Shown: positions 1 through 7,493 of the stretch, one piece after another | Position numbering within the stretch: the stretch's first letter is position 1 | Layout of the letters: the number at the start of each line of letters is the position of its first letter | Source of the DNA: Alcaligenes faecalis | GTDB taxonomy: Bacteria; Pseudomonadota; Gammaproteobacteria; Burkholderiales; Burkholderiaceae_B | Assembly: GCF_041521385.1 (NCBI RefSeq) | Contig: NZ_CP168006.1 | Span: forward strand, 868,001-932,000 | Direction of reading: 5' to 3' | Length of the DNA stretch: 64,000 nucleotides | Made by a program: the position numbers and the translations under genes | The notes under the pieces: generated by a model | The model's database searches: none | Seen by the model: the letters and a program-made list of their open reading frames with translations, nothing else | Told to the model about the DNA's origin: nothing

Positions 1-267
1 AAGTATTACCCCGCTAATTTCAAGCAAGATACGCCCAAAGACGTGCTGACCAGCTCGGTACAAGAACGCCTGAAATCCCTGAGCCCGCGAGAGTTTGAAG
101 TCCTGCGCCTGTTTGCCATGGGGGGTTCCATCAGCACCATCGCCGAACAATTGAACCGCAGCATCAAGACCATCAGCGCACAAAAAGCCTCGGCCATGCG
201 CAAGCTCAATGTGCATAATAATCAGGACCTGATTGCCTTCTGCACTCAACACAACCTGTTCACCTAG
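1..267 (+). CDS. Response regulator, RcsB-like (LuxR/NarL family), 3' end only
   Basis: The reading frame is open from the first base and ends at 267, so only the C-terminal part (about 88 residues) of the protein lies in the window. It holds a complete LuxR-type helix-turn-helix: LSPREFEVLRLFAMG, then IAEQLNRSIKTISAQK, then AMRKLNV. The recognition helix LNRSIKTIS is the one typical of RcsB, so the missing N-terminus is probably a phosphoacceptor receiver domain; that is inference. It converges on an EAL-domain gene with a 4-base overlap. Pairs of this kind (RocA/RocR, BvgA/BvgR) link phosphorelay signalling to cyclic-di-GMP. Confidence 0.85.
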   Translation, partial: KYYPANFKQDTPKDVLTSSVQERLKSLSPREFEVLRLFAMGGSISTIAEQLNRSIKTISAQKASAMRKLNVHNNQDLIAFCTQHNLFT

Positions 268-1178
268 GCTGGCCAACGCTGACGCATCCACATGTCCAAC
301 TCGAAAGCTGGGGCAGGCTTGGCAAATAAATAGCCTTGGGCATAATCACACCCCATTTGCTGCAGCAATTGCAGATCAGCCTGGACTTCCACGCCCTCTG
401 CCGTCACTCGCACACCACGCTCCTTGGCGATAGCAATCCAGCCCAAAACCTGCGTAGCTTGCTGGCGATTGGCAGACAGTCCATGCACAAAACGCCGATC
501 CAGTTTCAGCTCTGAAAACGGCGCACCGACCAGCCGCTCCATCGAACTGTACTGCACACCCACATCATCCTGGGCCAGCCCAAAACCCATTGCCACCAAA
601 CGACTAGCCCCCATAAACAAAGCACAGGGCGTCTTGGTATCCGAGTTTTCCAACAACTCGAAAGTGATGTCACAAGCCCGACCTTGCTTGGCTTTTACAC
701 AGGCCATCACGCGATCTGGCAGACTGGCATCATCCAGCAAATGGGTGGGCAAATTCACCGACACGGGCATTACCATGCCTTGGCGCCGCCAGTATGCCTG
801 CAGCCCCAGCACCTCCTGCAAGATGTGCATCAGCAAGGCTTCGTCCAGACCATGCACGCTGAACCAGGGTAAAAACACATGGGGCGACAAGATACCCCAT
901 TGAGGGTGACGCCAGCGCGCCAGGGCTTCCAAAGCCACCAGTTGTTGAGACTGCACCGAAACTTTGGGCTGCAACCACGCCTGGATCTGGTCCTTGTGCA
1001 AGGCATCGAGCAAGACAGAGCGGCTGATGATAATTCCACCGGACGGCTTGATCGCCTGACGCTCCGACACCCACAAAGCCGCATCCGAACGAGTGCGACG
1101 CACCGGATGCGCCAGCTTGCTGACGGGTCGATAAGTCAGGCATCCGGACGGTACTTGAAAAGGAGAAGGTGCAAACAT
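264..1178 (-). CDS. EAL-domain cyclic-di-GMP phosphodiesterase
   Basis: A 304-residue protein with one EAL domain covering nearly all of it and no transmembrane segment. The catalytic set looks complete: the EAL signature in EALARWRHP, the metal-binding N in VSVNLP, E in FELLEN, the DD pair in QDDVG (usual family form DDFG), K and D in KLDRRF, and E in AEGVE. It should therefore hydrolyse c-di-GMP to pGpG. I chose the ATG at 1178; a TTG six codons upstream is possible. Its 3' end overlaps the convergent response-regulator gene, as bvgR lies opposite bvgAS in Bordetella. An N-terminal sensory or receiver domain is absent, so control must be by expression or by a partner. Confidence 0.88.
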   Translation of the reverse strand: MFAPSPFQVPSGCLTYRPVSKLAHPVRRTRSDAALWVSERQAIKPSGGIIISRSVLLDALHKDQIQAWLQPKVSVQSQQLVALEALARWRHPQWGILSPHVFLPWFSVHGLDEALLMHILQEVLGLQAYWRRQGMVMPVSVNLPTHLLDDASLPDRVMACVKAKQGRACDITFELLENSDTKTPCALFMGASRLVAMGFGLAQDDVGVQYSSMERLVGAPFSELKLDRRFVHGLSANRQQATQVLGWIAIAKERGVRVTAEGVEVQADLQLLQQMGCDYAQGYLFAKPAPAFELDMWMRQRWPA

Positions 1179-1269
1179 GAAAAGCCCTGGCAACAAAAGA
1201 TACGCATCACAAACCGCCTTGCGGTTCAGTAGCCATCATCAATGCTTTAAAGCTTAAGATTCCAGCGAC

Positions 1270-1305
1270 TTGACGGGTCTAGGAATAATCCGAAAAACCC
1301 GTCAA
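1270..1305. promoter_or_regulatory. Perfect 9-bp inverted repeat upstream of the EAL gene
   Basis: TTGACGGGT (1270-1278) and ACCCGTCAA (1297-1305) are exact complements separated by 18 bases. The site lies about 90 bp upstream of the EAL start in a gene-free stretch. It may be an operator or a stem in a 5' leader; no T-run follows, so it is not an obvious terminator. The rest of 1179-1440 shows nothing else I can name. Confidence 0.4.
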
Positions 1306-1440
1306 CTCATTTTCAATACAAGGATTACATGGAGACCCCGTCCGTCACCCAAGAGCAGTAAAACCCATGTGCTTGCCCGTCACATCAGGCACAGGAAAAC
1401 CCTAGTATTTTTCAAGCAGCAGATTTTGTAGATTAAATAA

Positions 1441-1513
1441 GCAGACATCCTCGTCTGCCAAAACAGATGCATGCGCTGCCAACGTTGCCAGCGACATGCA
1501 GGCAATAAAGCCT
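1441..1513 (+). promoter_or_regulatory. Leader RNA with ANTAR-like hexaloop hairpin (amidase operon)
   Basis: Three hairpins precede the amidase operon. The first is GCAGAC/GTCTGC (1441-1458) with loop ATCCTC. The second, 1474-1493, is CGCTGCCAACGTTGCCAGCG: a stem with one C.C mismatch and the hexaloop AACGTT, which has A in position 1 and G in position 4, the known preference of ANTAR antiterminator proteins. The third, AGGC/GCCT with loop AATAAA (1500-1513), overlaps the 5' arm of the terminator and would compete with it. The same order and nearly the same second hairpin occur before amiS (46207-46248). An AT-rich possible -10 (TAGATT/TAAATA) lies just upstream. Confidence 0.55.
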
Positions 1514-1545
1514 CACTCCCTGTCATCAGGGGTGGGGCTTTTTTT
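1508..1545 (+). terminator. Leader terminator (attenuator) before the amidase operon
   Basis: AAGCCTCACTCCCT pairs with AGGGGTGGGGCTT (two mismatches) and is followed by a run of T. No gene ends here; it lies between the putative promoter near 1430 and the gene start at 1598, so it should act as an attenuator. Confidence 0.75.
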
Positions 1546-1597
1546 GTGCGCGCGATTGATGCATGCCTGTTTTATGACCACCACAAGGAGAAGACAA

Positions 1598-1780
1598 ATG
1601 ACGGTAAGTGTGAAAGACGCCTTGGCGGCAAAAGGGATACATCCCAGCCCCCAGCATCTGGAAAAGCTGGAGGCCAAATGGCGCGAGATCCAGGCCATGA
1701 AAGGCAATCTGGAAGGCATTGCCATTGACGATGCAGACGTAGCCATCAAACACCTGGCCGGAGGCGACCATCATGAATAA
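1598..1780 (+). CDS. Small amidase-associated protein (AtzG/GatC-like)
   Basis: A 60-residue soluble, charged, helical protein that starts at an ATG with an AAGGAG box seven bases upstream. Its stop overlaps the amidase start by 8 bases, so the two are translationally coupled. Small partners of this kind (GatC, AtzG/DUF4089) stabilise amidase-signature enzymes, and this is the probable role. I infer this from size, position and coupling rather than from a clear motif; the C-terminal segment IDDADVAIKHLAGGDHHE is its most distinctive part. Confidence 0.65.
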   Translation: MTVSVKDALAAKGIHPSPQHLEKLEAKWREIQAMKGNLEGIAIDDADVAIKHLAGGDHHE

Positions 1781-3185
1781 AGACCTGCTTGAACTGAGCG
1801 TTATCGACTTGGCCGACAAGCTGCGCAACAAGGCTGTCTCCCCCGTAGAAGTGACCGACAACCTGCTCGCCTACATCGAGCAATCCAACAAGCAAACCAA
1901 CGCCTACATCTCTGTGACGGCTGAGCAGGCCCGCAAAAGCGCCAAACAAGCGGAACAGGACATCATGGCCGGAAAGTACAAAGGCGTTTTCCACGGTGTT
2001 CCGCTGGCCCTGAAAGACAATATCTACTTTGCAAACGAGGTCACCACCATGGCCTCCAAAATCCACAAGGACTTTGTCTCCAAGGACGACGCCACCGTGG
2101 CTACCAAGCTGCGCGATGCCGGGGTAATCTTCACCGGCAAGCTGAACATGCACGAATACGCCTGGGGCATTGACAACAACAACCCGCACTTTGGTGCCGT
2201 CCATAACCCCTGGAATCCTGACCGTGTCCCCGGTGGTTCCAGCGGTGGCTCGGGTGCTGCCGTAGCCTCCCACAGCTCCTACAACACGCTGGGCACTGAT
2301 ACCGCTGGCTCGATTCGCATCCCCTCGGCTGCCTGCGGCCTTGTGGGTCTGAAACCCACGCATGGTCGCGTCAGCAAATTCGGTGTCTACCCCCTGGCCT
2401 GGACCCTGGACCACGTCGGCCCCATGTCCAAAACCGTCGCTGACGCCGCCGCCATGCTGGAAGTGATTGCTGGCTTTGATGGCCGCGACCCCACGTGCGC
2501 CAACGTTCCCGTCGGCTCCTACCTGAACGCGCTCAATGGGAATGTCAAAGGACTGCGCATTGGCATCATCGAAGACTATTTCTTCAAGAACGTGGACGCC
2601 GGTATCGAAAAAGTGATCCGTGACCGTCTGACCGACCTGGAAAAACAGGGTGCCACCATCATCCCGCTGAACGTCCCCGCCCTACGCCACTCCGAATGGG
2701 CCGAGCTGGCCGTCAGCCTGACTGAAGCGGCCACCATCCACCACCAGGATCTGATCAAACGCCCTGACGATTTCGGCGCCGACATCCGCTTCCTGTTTGA
2801 GCTGGGCGAACTGTTCAGCGGCATCGACTACCTGCAAGCCCAACAAGTGCGCCGTGCGCTGAAACAGCAATTTACCGCCACCTTCAAAGACGTAGACGTC
2901 ATCATCACCCCCACCCTGCCTTGCCAGGTACCCAATATCGGCACCGATACCGTCAACATCAATGGCAAAACCCTGGACTTCATCGACGAAGGCATCCGCT
3001 TTACCGGCCCCAGCAACTTGACCGGCCTACCCGCCATCACCGTACCCGCCGGTATATCTGAGGGCATGCCCGTGGGCCTGCAAGTCATTGGCCCCGCCTT
3101 TGAAGAAGCCCGCATCCTGAACGTTGCCTACGCCGTGGAAAACATGAAACCACTGGCAGGACACCAGCCCGTCCTGAAACCGTAA
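1773..3185 (+). CDS. Amidase-signature family amidohydrolase
   Basis: A 470-residue amidase-signature enzyme of the usual family length. The Ser-cisSer-Lys triad is visible: K in ALKDN (about residue 80), the first serine in GGSSGGSG (about 155) and the nucleophile in DTAGSIRIPS (about 178). It should hydrolyse a carboxamide to acid and ammonia; the substrate cannot be read from sequence. It resembles GatA and AtzF-type enzymes, but no gatB is nearby, so a tRNA amidotransferase role is unlikely. It is coupled to the small upstream protein and probably controlled by the leader at 1441-1545. A strong terminator follows. Confidence 0.88.
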   Translation: MNKDLLELSVIDLADKLRNKAVSPVEVTDNLLAYIEQSNKQTNAYISVTAEQARKSAKQAEQDIMAGKYKGVFHGVPLALKDNIYFANEVTTMASKIHKDFVSKDDATVATKLRDAGVIFTGKLNMHEYAWGIDNNNPHFGAVHNPWNPDRVPGGSSGGSGAAVASHSSYNTLGTDTAGSIRIPSAACGLVGLKPTHGRVSKFGVYPLAWTLDHVGPMSKTVADAAAMLEVIAGFDGRDPTCANVPVGSYLNALNGNVKGLRIGIIEDYFFKNVDAGIEKVIRDRLTDLEKQGATIIPLNVPALRHSEWAELAVSLTEAATIHHQDLIKRPDDFGADIRFLFELGELFSGIDYLQAQQVRRALKQQFTATFKDVDVIITPTLPCQVPNIGTDTVNINGKTLDFIDEGIRFTGPSNLTGLPAITVPAGISEGMPVGLQVIGPAFEEARILNVAYAVENMKPLAGHQPVLKP

Positions 3186-3208
3186 GCTCAACAAAGCACC
3201 ACAGGAAC

Positions 3209-3245
3209 AAGCCCCTGCCTGCTAACAGCAGACAGGGGCTTTCTT
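3209..3245 (+). terminator. Rho-independent terminator of the amidase operon
   Basis: AAGCCCCTG pairs with CAGGGGCTT, with an inner CTGCT/AGCAG extension, followed by TTCTTT. It lies 24 bases after the amidase stop codon. Confidence 0.85.
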
Positions 3246-3490
3246 TAGAAAAGCGGAGAAAAGAAGAAATCTATACAGCTCAGATCCATCTACCAAAAAC
3301 AACCAACATACGACTCTGTTCTATCTTCGCCTTTCATCATCCCAGGCTGGACACCCAACACATCAGGCTCCTCCTTGCATGCTCAGTCACTTAAATGGAC
3401 TCAGACCGTTTGATCCCACCCGAACTGGCCCAATACCCCCCACATCCGACCCAGCCAGGCAAAGACAAAGCATCCACAACCAGCTCAGAG

Positions 3491-3546
3491 CCAAAGCCAA
3501 AGCCAAAGCCAAAGCCAAAGCCAAAGCCAAAGCCAAAGCCAAAGCC
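3491..3546 (+). repeat. Hexanucleotide tandem tract, nine units of CCAAAG
   Basis: Nine uninterrupted copies of CCAAAG plus CC. It lies in the gene-free stretch 3246-3589, which otherwise shows nothing recognisable, and ends about 44 bases before hairpin repeat copy A. Translation of one frame gives an Ala-Lys run, but no credible gene contains it. Being a hexamer, slippage would not shift a frame. Confidence 0.95.
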
Positions 3547-3589
3547 ATCAAAATCGTAAACACAGAGGGGCTCTGTTTTCTTTCAATAA

Positions 3590-3820
3590 GCCATTCACGT
3601 TCGCCCCGTGGCTGAGCGGCGAGTCAGAGTTCTTGCCGCGGGCGATGGCGGGATACGGGGTGCAAGCGCCCTTCTGTTCGCGCCCGACGCTTGTGATGTG
3701 TCCGGGGGACACATCACCGGGCAAGTTAAGGGCGCGCCCGTATCCTGCCATTGCCAAGGGGACCGACGCGCAGCGTCGGCAAGGACTCAGCCGCTCAGCC
3801 ACGGGGCGAACGTGAATGGC
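3590..3820 (+). repeat. Long structured hairpin repeat, copy A
   Basis: A 231-bp element whose 31-bp outer arms (3590-3620 and 3790-3820) are exact inverted repeats. Inside are four further paired segments: CTTGCC/GGCAAG, ATGGCGGGATAC/GTATCCTGCCAT, GCGCCCTT/AAGGGCGC and the apical GATGTGTCC/GGACACATC, plus a side hairpin GACGC-gca-GCGTC. The conserved linkers CGACGCTTGTG, CCGGGGGAC and CCGACGCGCAG-type 3' segment are shared with copies B, C and D, while the arms are not. It lies between the convergent 3' ends of the amidase and MocR genes. Complementarity continues weakly outward to about 3567 and 3845. Confidence 0.9.
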
Positions 3821-3878
3821 GTCTTTCAAAACGAGCCCCCCCTGCTCCAACCCGAAGCACGTCAAACAGCGCAACCTC

Positions 3879-5216
3879 TTACACCCACCCCAAACAAGGC
3901 ATCACCTCCTGCGTCAAATGCGCCACATTCAGGCGTATCCTGTCTTTAAAATCCCTGTCTACAGCAAACGAGGCCCCCGGCATCAGCAAGATCCCCTGCT
4001 GTTCCAGCCTCTCTATATAAGCCGTCAAATCCGGCATATCCGGATGCCCGACCCACAAGAACATCCCGCCCTGCGCCGGCACCTCAAACACCCAGCCATA
4101 TTGCGTCAACGCCTTTTGTGCAATGTGCTGATGCGTCATCAACTGCCGCTGAATGGCCTGCGTATGTTTCGCATAGGTGCCATCGGCCAAAATGGTATTG
4201 ACGAAACGCTCACAAAACCCTGGCACAGCCACGCTGGTCAACAGCTTCAAACGAATCAAAGGATCAAGCAACGACGTCCCGCAGGCGATATAGCCAATTC
4301 GCAAGGACGCGGACAAAGACTTGGAAAAACTGCCTATATAAACCACATGCTCCAAATCCCCCAGCCCTGCAAAAGTCTGCCGCACTCCAGGGAAAAAATC
4401 CCCGTACACATCATCCTCGACAATGAGGAAATCGTGCTCCGCCGCCAACTTGACCACGGCCAACGCCACCTTGGGACTTAAGCCCGCCCCGGTCGGATTA
4501 TGAAAGGAGCTATTGCAAAAAAAGGCTCGCACCTTGCAGGTGTGCAAAATCTGCTCCAAAGCCACCACATCCGGCCCATCCGCCCGGCGCGGCACACCAA
4601 CAGGCACACCCCCACACAAGCGAATCAGCTTGATCAAGTTGCTGCTACAAGGCTCATCGACCAGAACATGATCACCCTGACGAATCACAGTTCGCGCGAT
4701 CAAATCCAACGCCTGGGTCGCGCCTAAGGTCGTCACAATCTGCTGGGGGGACACCTCGATCAAGGTCGATTGCCGCAACAACATGGACAACTGCTTGCGC
4801 AGCGGCAGATAGCCCTGAATATCCCCGTACTCCACCAAGCCGCTGCGCCCCGAGCGCGCCGTCTTGCGTATAGCCTTGGCCAAGGCATCCGTATCCCTCC
4901 ACGGCACAGGCAACCAGCCGCAACCCAACTTGCACTGCTCGGGCTTGGCCTGCAAGATCTTGAGCAGCGGGTCCCTTTCCTCTTCTGCTGGGGAAAGAGG
5001 CAAATGCTCCCCCAAGCCAGACCAACGGGCCACAAAATAACCGCGACCTTGCAAGGCCTCCAACATCCCCTGGCCAACCAAACGCGTATAGGCACTGACT
5101 ACGGTGTGATGACTCAGGTTTTCGGTCGCCATCATCTTGCGAATGGAAGGCAACTGCTGCCCCACCGACCAGTCACCCTGAACAATCGCTTCCTTCAGAC
5201 GCTCGTAGAAATCCAT
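3879..5216 (-). CDS. MocR-family transcriptional regulator (GntR HTH + aminotransferase fold)
   Basis: 445 residues from an ATG with a GGTGAG box; a GTG six codons upstream is less likely. Residues 1-65 form a GntR winged helix (KEAIVQGDWSVGQQLPSIRKMM, HHTVVSAYTRLVGQGML). The rest is a class I PLP-dependent aminotransferase-like domain, with D in IVEDDVYGDF and the PLP lysine in GSFSKSLSASLRIGY. Such proteins are PLP-sensing regulators rather than enzymes. It is divergent from the MFS gene, with 192 bp between start codons, and so probably regulates it. Confidence 0.9.
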   Translation of the reverse strand: MDFYERLKEAIVQGDWSVGQQLPSIRKMMATENLSHHTVVSAYTRLVGQGMLEALQGRGYFVARWSGLGEHLPLSPAEEERDPLLKILQAKPEQCKLGCGWLPVPWRDTDALAKAIRKTARSGRSGLVEYGDIQGYLPLRKQLSMLLRQSTLIEVSPQQIVTTLGATQALDLIARTVIRQGDHVLVDEPCSSNLIKLIRLCGGVPVGVPRRADGPDVVALEQILHTCKVRAFFCNSSFHNPTGAGLSPKVALAVVKLAAEHDFLIVEDDVYGDFFPGVRQTFAGLGDLEHVVYIGSFSKSLSASLRIGYIACGTSLLDPLIRLKLLTSVAVPGFCERFVNTILADGTYAKHTQAIQRQLMTHQHIAQKALTQYGWVFEVPAQGGMFLWVGHPDMPDLTAYIERLEQQGILLMPGASFAVDRDFKDRIRLNVAHLTQEVMPCLGWV

Positions 5217-5408
5217 ACAACTCACCCTAAGCACTGTTAGAAAAAATTAGCTAACAGTTTTCAGGATAGTACACCTACTGTTCGAGACAAGCGCCTCGTG
5301 AACCTACAAAATCATCCTGACTGAGCTCGGCACTGACGCATATCCTCTCTTTGGGGCAAGACTGTAACTAGCGCAGCCTTGCCTCCAGGCCCATCACCAC
5401 GTAACAGT

Positions 5409-6602
5409 ATGGCTAACACTTACCTTCCCTCTCGCACCTACCTCTACTTCCTGGCTCAATCGATCAATCTGACGACCGCCGTCATGTCCGTCACCATGGC
5501 GGCTCTGGTAGGCAGCAGTCTGGCTCCCGAGCCTTGGCTATCGACTGTGCCTTATGGTTTTCAGTTCTTGTTTGTCATGCTGTTTACCTTGCCTGCCTCC
5601 AGACTGATGGCTGCCATAGGTCGAAAGAAATCCTTTTTGCTGGCTACCCTGCCGTTGGCGGCCTCTGGCATGGTGGGTTACTGGGCCATTGAAATGAAAC
5701 AGTTTTCCTGGCTGGTGGCCTCACATGCCCTACTGGGTATCTACATTGCCTTTGCCAACTTCAACCGCTTTGCAGCTAGCGATGGTTTGGACGCCAGCGT
5801 GAAACCGCGCGCTATTTCACTGGTCGTTGCCGGTGGCGTGATTGCCGCCGTGCTAGGTCCCTTATTGATCCGCAGTCTGAAAAGCAGCAGCTTTGCCCCG
5901 GAATTTGCCGCCTGCTATGCCGCCTTCACCGCGCTGGCCGTCGTCTCTCTTATCCTGAACCTGCTGATCAAGGACGTGCCGCCGCCGCCCAACACCAGCA
6001 TCCTGACGTCCAGTCGCGGTCAGACCTGGGGACTGATATTGCGCAATAGGAACGTACTCATCGCGATCAGCATTGCTGCAATTGGCTATGGGATCATGAA
6101 CCTATTGATGATCCAGGCATCCATGCACATGGCCCAGCTCCATGTCCACTTTTCCGACATCAGCGCGGCCATTCAATGGCACGTTCTGGCCATGTTCGCC
6201 CCCTCATTTTTTACCGGCCGCTTGATCCAGAAATTTAGCGTGAAGGCCATTGCACTCAGCGGCATTGCACTACTGCTGATCAGTAGTGGCATTAACCTTG
6301 TGGCCCACGGCTACACGGCCTTGAGCCTGTCTTTGCTGATTCTGGGGCTGGGCTGGAATTTCACCTATGTCGGCGGCAGCGCCCTGCTGACAGACAGTCT
6401 GGACGGCAACCCCTCTTTTCTGGCCGTGCAGGGGGTCAATGACCTGGGAGTATCCATCCTGGCCACCCTAGGGGCTTTCGCCCCTGCCTTTCTGTTCAGC
6501 TTTATGGGTTGGAGTGGCACCAATCTGCTCTCTGGCCTGATCTGCTTGCTCTTGTTACTGGCGTCGGTGCGATATCTGAAATCACCACAAACGACAACAT
6601 AA
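5409..6602 (+). CDS. Major facilitator superfamily transporter
   Basis: 397 residues, almost entirely hydrophobic, with about twelve membrane segments and a charged central loop (about residues 190-215). The loop motif RLMAAIGRKKSF after the second helix fits the MFS A-motif pattern G-x3-D-R-x-G-R-[KR]-[KR] in a degenerate form. I used the ATG at 5409. An inner-membrane drug or metabolite:proton antiport role is likely, but the substrate is unknown. It is divergent from the MocR regulator, its probable controller, and ends at a bidirectional terminator. Confidence 0.85.
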   Translation: MANTYLPSRTYLYFLAQSINLTTAVMSVTMAALVGSSLAPEPWLSTVPYGFQFLFVMLFTLPASRLMAAIGRKKSFLLATLPLAASGMVGYWAIEMKQFSWLVASHALLGIYIAFANFNRFAASDGLDASVKPRAISLVVAGGVIAAVLGPLLIRSLKSSSFAPEFAACYAAFTALAVVSLILNLLIKDVPPPPNTSILTSSRGQTWGLILRNRNVLIAISIAAIGYGIMNLLMIQASMHMAQLHVHFSDISAAIQWHVLAMFAPSFFTGRLIQKFSVKAIALSGIALLLISSGINLVAHGYTALSLSLLILGLGWNFTYVGGSALLTDSLDGNPSFLAVQGVNDLGVSILATLGAFAPAFLFSFMGWSGTNLLSGLICLLLLLASVRYLKSPQTTT

Positions 6603-6631
6603 ATGCCGTAAACAGCCTGTCTACAACGCAA

Positions 6632-6665
6632 AAAGACCGGAGCCACACCAAACGCTCCGGTCTTT
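6632..6665. terminator. Bidirectional terminator between MFS and SDR genes
   Basis: AAAGACCGGAGC and GCTCCGGTCTTT form a perfect 12-bp stem with A-rich and T-rich flanks. It serves the convergent MFS gene and the minus-strand PHA-region operon. Confidence 0.88.
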
Positions 6666-6702
6666 CTTTCAATAGAGAAGTCCTATTTCACGTAACGTAG
6701 CC

Positions 6703-7455
6703 TTAACGAGCGGTATAACCCCCATCGGCCACCATGCACGCGCCTGTCATGAAGCTGGCCCCATCCGAGAGCAGGAAGGCAATCGCATGGGCGATTTCAT
6801 CGGCATGACCCAGGCGACCAATCGGATGCTGATCCACGAGTGCTGCACGGGCGGCATCATCTAAGCCCGACAAAATCGGCGTATCCACATAACCGGGATG
6901 AATCGTATTGATACGTATGCCTTTGGAGGAATACTCCAGCGCAGCAGAACGGCTCAAGCCAATCACCCCATGTTTAGCGGCGTTGTAACCAGGCAAAGTA
7001 GGGTTGGCCACCAGGCCCATGATGGACGACATATTCACAATTGCGCCCCCGCCTGCGGCCAGAATGGCAGGAATCTGATAGCGCAGACCATAGGCCACGC
7101 CGTTCAGGTTGATGTCGATCAGGCGACGCCAGCCGTCCAAATCCATCTCGCCAGCCGGACCAGAATCCCCGGCCACACCGGCGTTATTGACGGCAAAGTG
7201 CAAAGCACCGAAATGCTCAATAGCGGCATCAACAGCGTCTTTCAATTGATCAGGCTGGGTGACATCGGCCACGTTCGCCACCGCCTTGCCACCGGCCTGC
7301 TCAATACTCTTGACCACGGATTGGACCGCGTCGGCCTGTACGTCAGACACCACAACCGACAAGCCATTGGCGGCCAGCAGACGAGCCGTTGCAGCACCGA
7401 TACCCGAAGCAGCGCCCGTCACCAGAACAGCATGGCCGGAAAATGAGTATTTCAT
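6703..7455 (-). CDS. SDR-family NAD(P)-dependent oxidoreductase
   Basis: A 250-residue classical short-chain dehydrogenase/reductase. The ATG at 7455 follows an AAGGAG box. Visible motifs are TGAASGIG (cofactor, residues ~12-19), NNAG (~90), the catalytic S in VNMSSIMG, Y-x3-K in YNAAKHG, and a C-terminal MTGACMVADGG. It lies 38 bases after the DUF3141 gene on the same strand and is the last gene of the phasin-phaB-phaA-DUF3141 run. It may act on hydroxyacyl intermediates, but SDR substrates cannot be told from sequence. Confidence 0.88.
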   Translation of the reverse strand: MKYSFSGHAVLVTGAASGIGAATARLLAANGLSVVVSDVQADAVQSVVKSIEQAGGKAVANVADVTQPDQLKDAVDAAIEHFGALHFAVNNAGVAGDSGPAGEMDLDGWRRLIDINLNGVAYGLRYQIPAILAAGGGAIVNMSSIMGLVANPTLPGYNAAKHGVIGLSRSAALEYSSKGIRINTIHPGYVDTPILSGLDDAARAALVDQHPIGRLGHADEIAHAIAFLLSDGASFMTGACMVADGGYTAR

Positions 7456-7493
7456 ACTGACAACTCCTTCAAAAAATTCACTGGAACCCAGTC

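Noticed and set aside
1380..1545. Guanidine (ykkC or mini-ykkC) riboswitch before the amidase operon
   Set aside because: The loops lack the paired ACGR motif of mini-ykkC, and conserved ykkC-I segments are absent; the ANTAR-like reading fits better.
1773..3185. gatA of the Glu-tRNA amidotransferase
   Set aside because: No gatB is nearby and the small partner does not look like true GatC; an isolated catabolic amidase is more likely.
3481..3550. CRISPR array
   Set aside because: The repeat unit is six bases with no spacers; it is a simple tandem tract.
3590..3820. MITE or insertion-sequence remnant (also copies B, C and D)
   Set aside because: Terminal arms differ between copies, no transposase is present, and no target duplication is evident. 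Integron attC sites were also considered, but there is no integrase and no R-box pair at the tips.
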